Origin: an uncultured Oscillospiraceae bacterium
GTDB taxonomy: Bacteria; Bacillota; Clostridia; Oscillospirales; Oscillospiraceae
Length of the DNA: 9,227 bases
Direction of reading: 5' to 3'
Assembly (NCBI GenBank): GCA_934515035.1
Contig: CAKSXP010000057.1
Coordinates: forward strand, 1-9,227
Shown: positions 6,766 to 9,227 of the stretch, piece by piece
How the letters are laid out: every line of letters starts with the position of its first letter
Position numbering within the stretch: the stretch's first letter is position 1
Notes under the pieces: generated by a model
Databases searched by the model: none
The model's input: the letters and a program-made list of their open reading frames with translations, nothing else
What the model was told of the DNA's origin: nothing
Position numbers and translations under genes: made by a program

Positions 6766-7562
6766 AAAAGAAAAAAAACTACAACCTTATATTCGGCATC
6801 GGGATAACCGCGTTTATGGTCGCGCTGATAGTGCTCGGCTTTTTCTGGACGCCTTACAGCCCGACACAGATGGACGCCTCCGCCAAGAGCCAGGCTCCCT
6901 CTTTTGCCCACATTCTGGGAACGGATAATTTCGGCCGCGATATCTTCAGCCGCGTTCTCGACGGCGCGGGCACAACGCTCGTCATCGCCGCCGCGACCGT
7001 CGCTATCGGCGCCGTTTTCGGCACGCTCATCGGCGCCTTCACCGGATATTTCGGCGGCTGGCTGGACGAGCTGCTCATGCGCTTCAACGACATCGTGACC
7101 GCCTTTCCGAGCATACTTCTCGCCCTTGTGCTGATAAGCCTGATGGGCTCCGGAAAGTATCAGATCATTCTGGCGCTGGGGCTTCTGTTCATACCCAGCT
7201 TTGCGCGCATGGTCAGGGGCGAGTTTGCCCGCCAGAAGCAGCTGGACTATGTCCGCTCGGCGCAGCTCATGGGCGTTTCCACGCTCCGCATCATGTTCGT
7301 GCACATCCTGCCGAACGCCGCGCCGGTGCTTCTCAGCTCCGCCGCCATCGGCTTCAACAACGCCGTGCTGGCAGAGGCCAGCATGAGCTATCTCGGTCTC
7401 GGCGTTCAGCCGCCGGACGCAAGCCTTGGCCGTATGCTCAGCGAGGCACAGAGCTATATCTTCTCCGCGCCGTGGTATGCGCTCTCGGCCGGACTTACTA
7501 TCGTCCTGCTCATCCTCGGCTTCGGCCTGATAAGCGAGGGCATCGGAGGTGACGGGGCATGA
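6762..7562 (+). CDS. ABC transporter permease, DppC/OppC/NikC type
   Basis: This is the second channel subunit, pairing with the upstream permease. The 266-residue protein starts at a TTG ([12 protein letters not shown]) that overlaps the previous stop by 4 nt (TTGA); GAGG at 6747-6750 is 11 bp upstream, so initiation probably relies on coupling. Diagnostic features are the N-terminal helix (8-28), '[20 protein letters not shown]' (50-69), '[29 protein letters not shown]' spread over 94-122, and the EAA-like coupling loop at 162-185 ('[12 protein letters not shown]', 'HILPNAAP'). '[14 protein letters not shown]' (205-218), 'GRMLSEAQ' (223-230) and a last helix at about 239-257 follow. The protein stops at '...GIGGDGA', without the family's usual 'GDxLRDxLDPR' tail. 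The last codons double as the ribosome site for the ATPase gene that overlaps it by 4 nt. Confidence 0.95.
   Translation: MKKKKNYNLIFGIGITAFMVALIVLGFFWTPYSPTQMDASAKSQAPSFAHILGTDNFGRDIFSRVLDGAGTTLVIAAATVAIGAVFGTLIGAFTGYFGGWLDELLMRFNDIVTAFPSILLALVLISLMGSGKYQIILALGLLFIPSFARMVRGEFARQKQLDYVRSAQLMGVSTLRIMFVHILPNAAPVLLSSAAIGFNNAVLAEASMSYLGLGVQPPDASLGRMLSEAQSYIFSAPWYALSAGLTIVLLILGFGLISEGIGGDGA
7545..7552 (+). promoter_or_regulatory. Shine-Dalgarno site for the first ATPase, inside the permease gene
   Basis: GGAGGTGA, a full-length match to the 16S anti-Shine-Dalgarno sequence, ends 6 bp before the ATG at 7559. It supports this start over the in-frame ATG two codons later. It also encodes the end of the upstream permease. 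Confidence 0.88.
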
Positions 7563-8359
7563 GCATGCTGGAGGTAAAAGACCTTTCCGTCCGCTTCCAC
7601 AATTCGCCCCCGGACAAATTTGCCGTGCGCGGCGTCAGCTTCACGATGGAGCCGGGCGAGATGCTCGGCGTCGTCGGCGAATCCGGCAGCGGCAAGACCG
7701 TCACCGCGCTGACCATTGCGGGACTGCTGGAGCGTTCGCAGACCGAGGTCGGCGGCGAGATAATCTGGAACGGAAAAAACCTTCTCGAATGCAGCCGCGG
7801 CGAGCTCCGCAAGATCCAGGGGCGCGATATCGGCGTCATCTTTCAGGAGCCGATGACCAGCCTCAACCCGCTGATAAAGATCGGCCGTCAGGTCGAGGAG
7901 ACGCTGAAGATACACCACACGGAGCTCTCGCGCGAGGAGCGCAGAAAATGGGCGCTCGACGTCATGACCCACGTCGGCCTGCCCGACCCGGAGACGACCT
8001 ACGGCAAATATCCCCACCAGCTCTCCGGCGGCCAGCGCCAGCGGGCGATGATCGCCTCCGCGTTCATATCCGACCCGCAGCTTCTGATATGCGACGAGCC
8101 GACGACCGCGCTGGACGTCACTGTTCAGGCACAGATAATCGAGCTTCTGCGCAAGATAAACGAGGTAAAGGGCGTCGGGATGCTGTTCATCTCCCACGAC
8201 CTGAGCGTCGTGCGCAAGCTCTGCTCCCGCGTCATCGTCATGTACCGCGGCAGCATCGTCGAGCAGGGCCCCGTCGAAAAGATCTACGGCGACCCGCAGG
8301 ACGAATACACCAAAAGGCTGATCGCCGCCATTCCAACGCGCAGAAAGAGAGGCCAATGA
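7559..8359 (+). CDS. ABC transporter ATP-binding protein, DppD/OppD/NikD type (short form)
   Basis: This cytoplasmic ATPase drives import, working as a heterodimer with the next gene's product. The 266-residue protein has every nucleotide-binding element: Walker A G40-ESGSGKT-47, Q-loop Gln96 within '[12 protein letters not shown]', signature LSGGQ at 155-159, Walker B 'LLICDE' (175-180) with catalytic Glu180, '[13 protein letters not shown]' (181-193), and the H-loop histidine in 'FISHDLSVV' (His213). It ends soon after '[11 protein letters not shown]', so it lacks the roughly 60-residue C-terminal oligopeptide-type extension found in DppD/OppD proteins of about 320-330 residues. That length is closer to NikD-type subunits. 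Its ATG overlaps the permease stop (ATGA), and its own stop overlaps the next start in the same way. Confidence 0.95.
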   Translation: MSMLEVKDLSVRFHNSPPDKFAVRGVSFTMEPGEMLGVVGESGSGKTVTALTIAGLLERSQTEVGGEIIWNGKNLLECSRGELRKIQGRDIGVIFQEPMTSLNPLIKIGRQVEETLKIHHTELSREERRKWALDVMTHVGLPDPETTYGKYPHQLSGGQRQRAMIASAFISDPQLLICDEPTTALDVTVQAQIIELLRKINEVKGVGMLFISHDLSVVRKLCSRVIVMYRGSIVEQGPVEKIYGDPQDEYTKRLIAAIPTRRKRGQ

Positions 8360-9093
8360 CGATGGAAAACACCGTTCTGGAGGTCAAAAACCTCTCCGTC
8401 TGGTACAAGGACAGCAGCATTCTGGGCAGATCGACGCGCTTTCAGGCGCTGCATGATATAAGCTTCTCCGTCCGCCAGGGCGAGATACTCGGCCTCGTCG
8501 GCGAGTCTGGCTGCGGCAAGACAACGCTGACCAAGGCCATTCTCGGCATGGAAAAGGACGTCACGGGCGAGGTCATCCACCACACAAAGCGCCCGCAGAT
8601 GGTCTTTCAGGACCCCTTCGGCTCGCTCAACCCGGCCAAGACCGTCGGCTGGATCGTGGAGGAGCCGCTGCGCGTCTTCGGCAAATATGACGCAAAGGAG
8701 CGCAAACGCCGCGTTCTGGACATGCTCGAGCGCGTCGGCCTCGGCGCGGAGTATGCAGACCGCAGACCGCGCGAGCTCTCCGGCGGTCAGCGCCAGCGCG
8801 TTTCGATCGCGGTCGCGCTCATCCAGCGGCCGAAGTTCATCATCGCCGACGAGCCGGTCTCCGCGCTGGACGTCACGATACAGTCGCAGATACTCGACCT
8901 TCTGATCGAGCTGCGCCGCGAGCTGGACCTGAGCTATCTTTTCATCTCGCATGACCTGAACGTCATCTACCAGCTCTGCGACCGCGTGCTCGTCATGAAC
9001 CGCGGCCGTATCGTCGAGCAGGGCACGGTGGACGATATCTTCGACCACCCGCAGGACGACTATACAAAAAAGCTTATATCCGCTCTGGACTGA
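8356..9093 (+). CDS. ABC transporter ATP-binding protein, DppF/OppF/NikE type (compact form)
   Basis: This is the second cytoplasmic ATPase of the importer. The 245-residue protein keeps all catalytic motifs: Walker A G49-ESGCGKT-56, Q-loop Gln85 in '[13 protein letters not shown]', LSGGQ at 141-145, Walker B 'FIIADE' (161-166) with Glu166, '[13 protein letters not shown]' (167-179) and H-loop His199 in 'FISHDLNVI'. From the Walker A lysine to the Q-loop glutamine is 30 residues, against 50 in its partner, so about 20 residues of the usual 'GxIxxxGxxL...' strand-loop segment are missing. The C-terminal extension is absent too. The ATG at 8356 overlaps the previous stop. An in-frame ATG at 8362 is 9 bp from GAGAGG (8347-8352) and may be the real start, giving 243 residues. 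Tandem stops TGA TAA end the gene, and a terminator follows 40 bp later. Confidence 0.94.
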   Translation: MTMENTVLEVKNLSVWYKDSSILGRSTRFQALHDISFSVRQGEILGLVGESGCGKTTLTKAILGMEKDVTGEVIHHTKRPQMVFQDPFGSLNPAKTVGWIVEEPLRVFGKYDAKERKRRVLDMLERVGLGAEYADRRPRELSGGQRQRVSIAVALIQRPKFIIADEPVSALDVTIQSQILDLLIELRRELDLSYLFISHDLNVIYQLCDRVLVMNRGRIVEQGTVDDIFDHPQDDYTKKLISALD

Positions 9094-9133
9094 TAAAAAC
9101 AGCAACTGTCAGGCAAGACCGGGCAGCAAGATA

Positions 9134-9173
9134 CCGCTATATTCGGGTTTTTACCGGATATAGCGGCTTTTTT
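9134..9173 (+). terminator. Intrinsic terminator of the importer operon
   Basis: CCGCTATATTCGG (9134-9146) pairs with CCGGATATAGCGG (9154-9166) to form a 13-bp stem with one G-U pair and a 7-nt loop. It is followed by C and then TTTTTT with further T-rich sequence. It lies 40 bp after the last ATPase stop, as expected for the end of the unit. The reverse orientation has no T-tract, so it looks one-directional. Confidence 0.92.
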
Positions 9174-9227
9174 GTTTGTTTACGCCCTCTTTTCGCGGTA
9201 TCCGCCGTGCTGTCTTCCGTCACAGCC

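Noticed and set aside
7549..8355. Upstream extension of the second ATPase frame through the whole first ATPase gene
   Set aside because: The added residues are Arg/Pro/Ala-rich out-of-frame translation of the first ATPase. The ABC homology begins at the ATG at 8356 or 8362.
9180..9227. Possible C-terminal end of a convergent minus-strand gene (15 codons then TAA)
   Set aside because: It is too short to judge, has no recognisable motif, and the terminator lacks a T-tract in that direction.

Overview
The window is GC-rich, tightly packed DNA from an endospore-forming Firmicute, most likely a high-GC member of the Clostridia (Oscillospiraceae-like). The case for this is a complete GerA-type spore germination receptor operon, lipoproteins with Gram-positive style signal peptides, strong Shine-Dalgarno sites and sigma-A type promoters. 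Isoleucine is often ATA despite the high GC. The taxon is inferred; no rRNA or marker gene is present.

Layout: all eight recognisable genes lie on the + strand, in two blocks. Positions 1-128 hold no gene. They contain a near-consensus sigma-A promoter firing leftward out of the window, backed by three T-tracts (A-tracts on its own strand) at about 10-bp spacing. Positions 129-4012 are a three-gene germinant-receptor operon in A-C-B order: GerA-family subunit A, Ger(x)C lipoprotein and GerB-family permease, with an ATGA overlap between C and B. Positions 4018-4046 hold a second sigma-A type promoter with no clear terminator before it.

Positions 4110-9093 encode a complete five-gene peptide/nickel-type ABC importer: solute-binding lipoprotein, two permeases and two ATPases. 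The last four genes are coupled by 4-nt overlaps. Between the binding-protein gene and the first permease lies a 142-bp spacer with GC-rich hairpins that can pair in mutually exclusive ways, a short palindrome and a perfect TATAAT box. An intrinsic terminator at 9134-9173 closes the unit, and 9174-9227 shows nothing I can support.

How the genes work together: the Ger proteins should form a receptor in the spore inner membrane that senses small-molecule germinants. The ABC system should capture a small ligand (peptide, metal chelate or similar) at the cell surface and import it with ATP. The ligand is not identifiable: the binding protein lacks the acidic/proline motif typical of dipeptide binders, and both ATPases are short forms without the C-terminal oligopeptide-type extension. 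No novel defence, mobile or CRISPR-like system was seen. The most interesting signals are regulatory (the leftward promoter and the 5682-5823 spacer) and the compact second ATPase.
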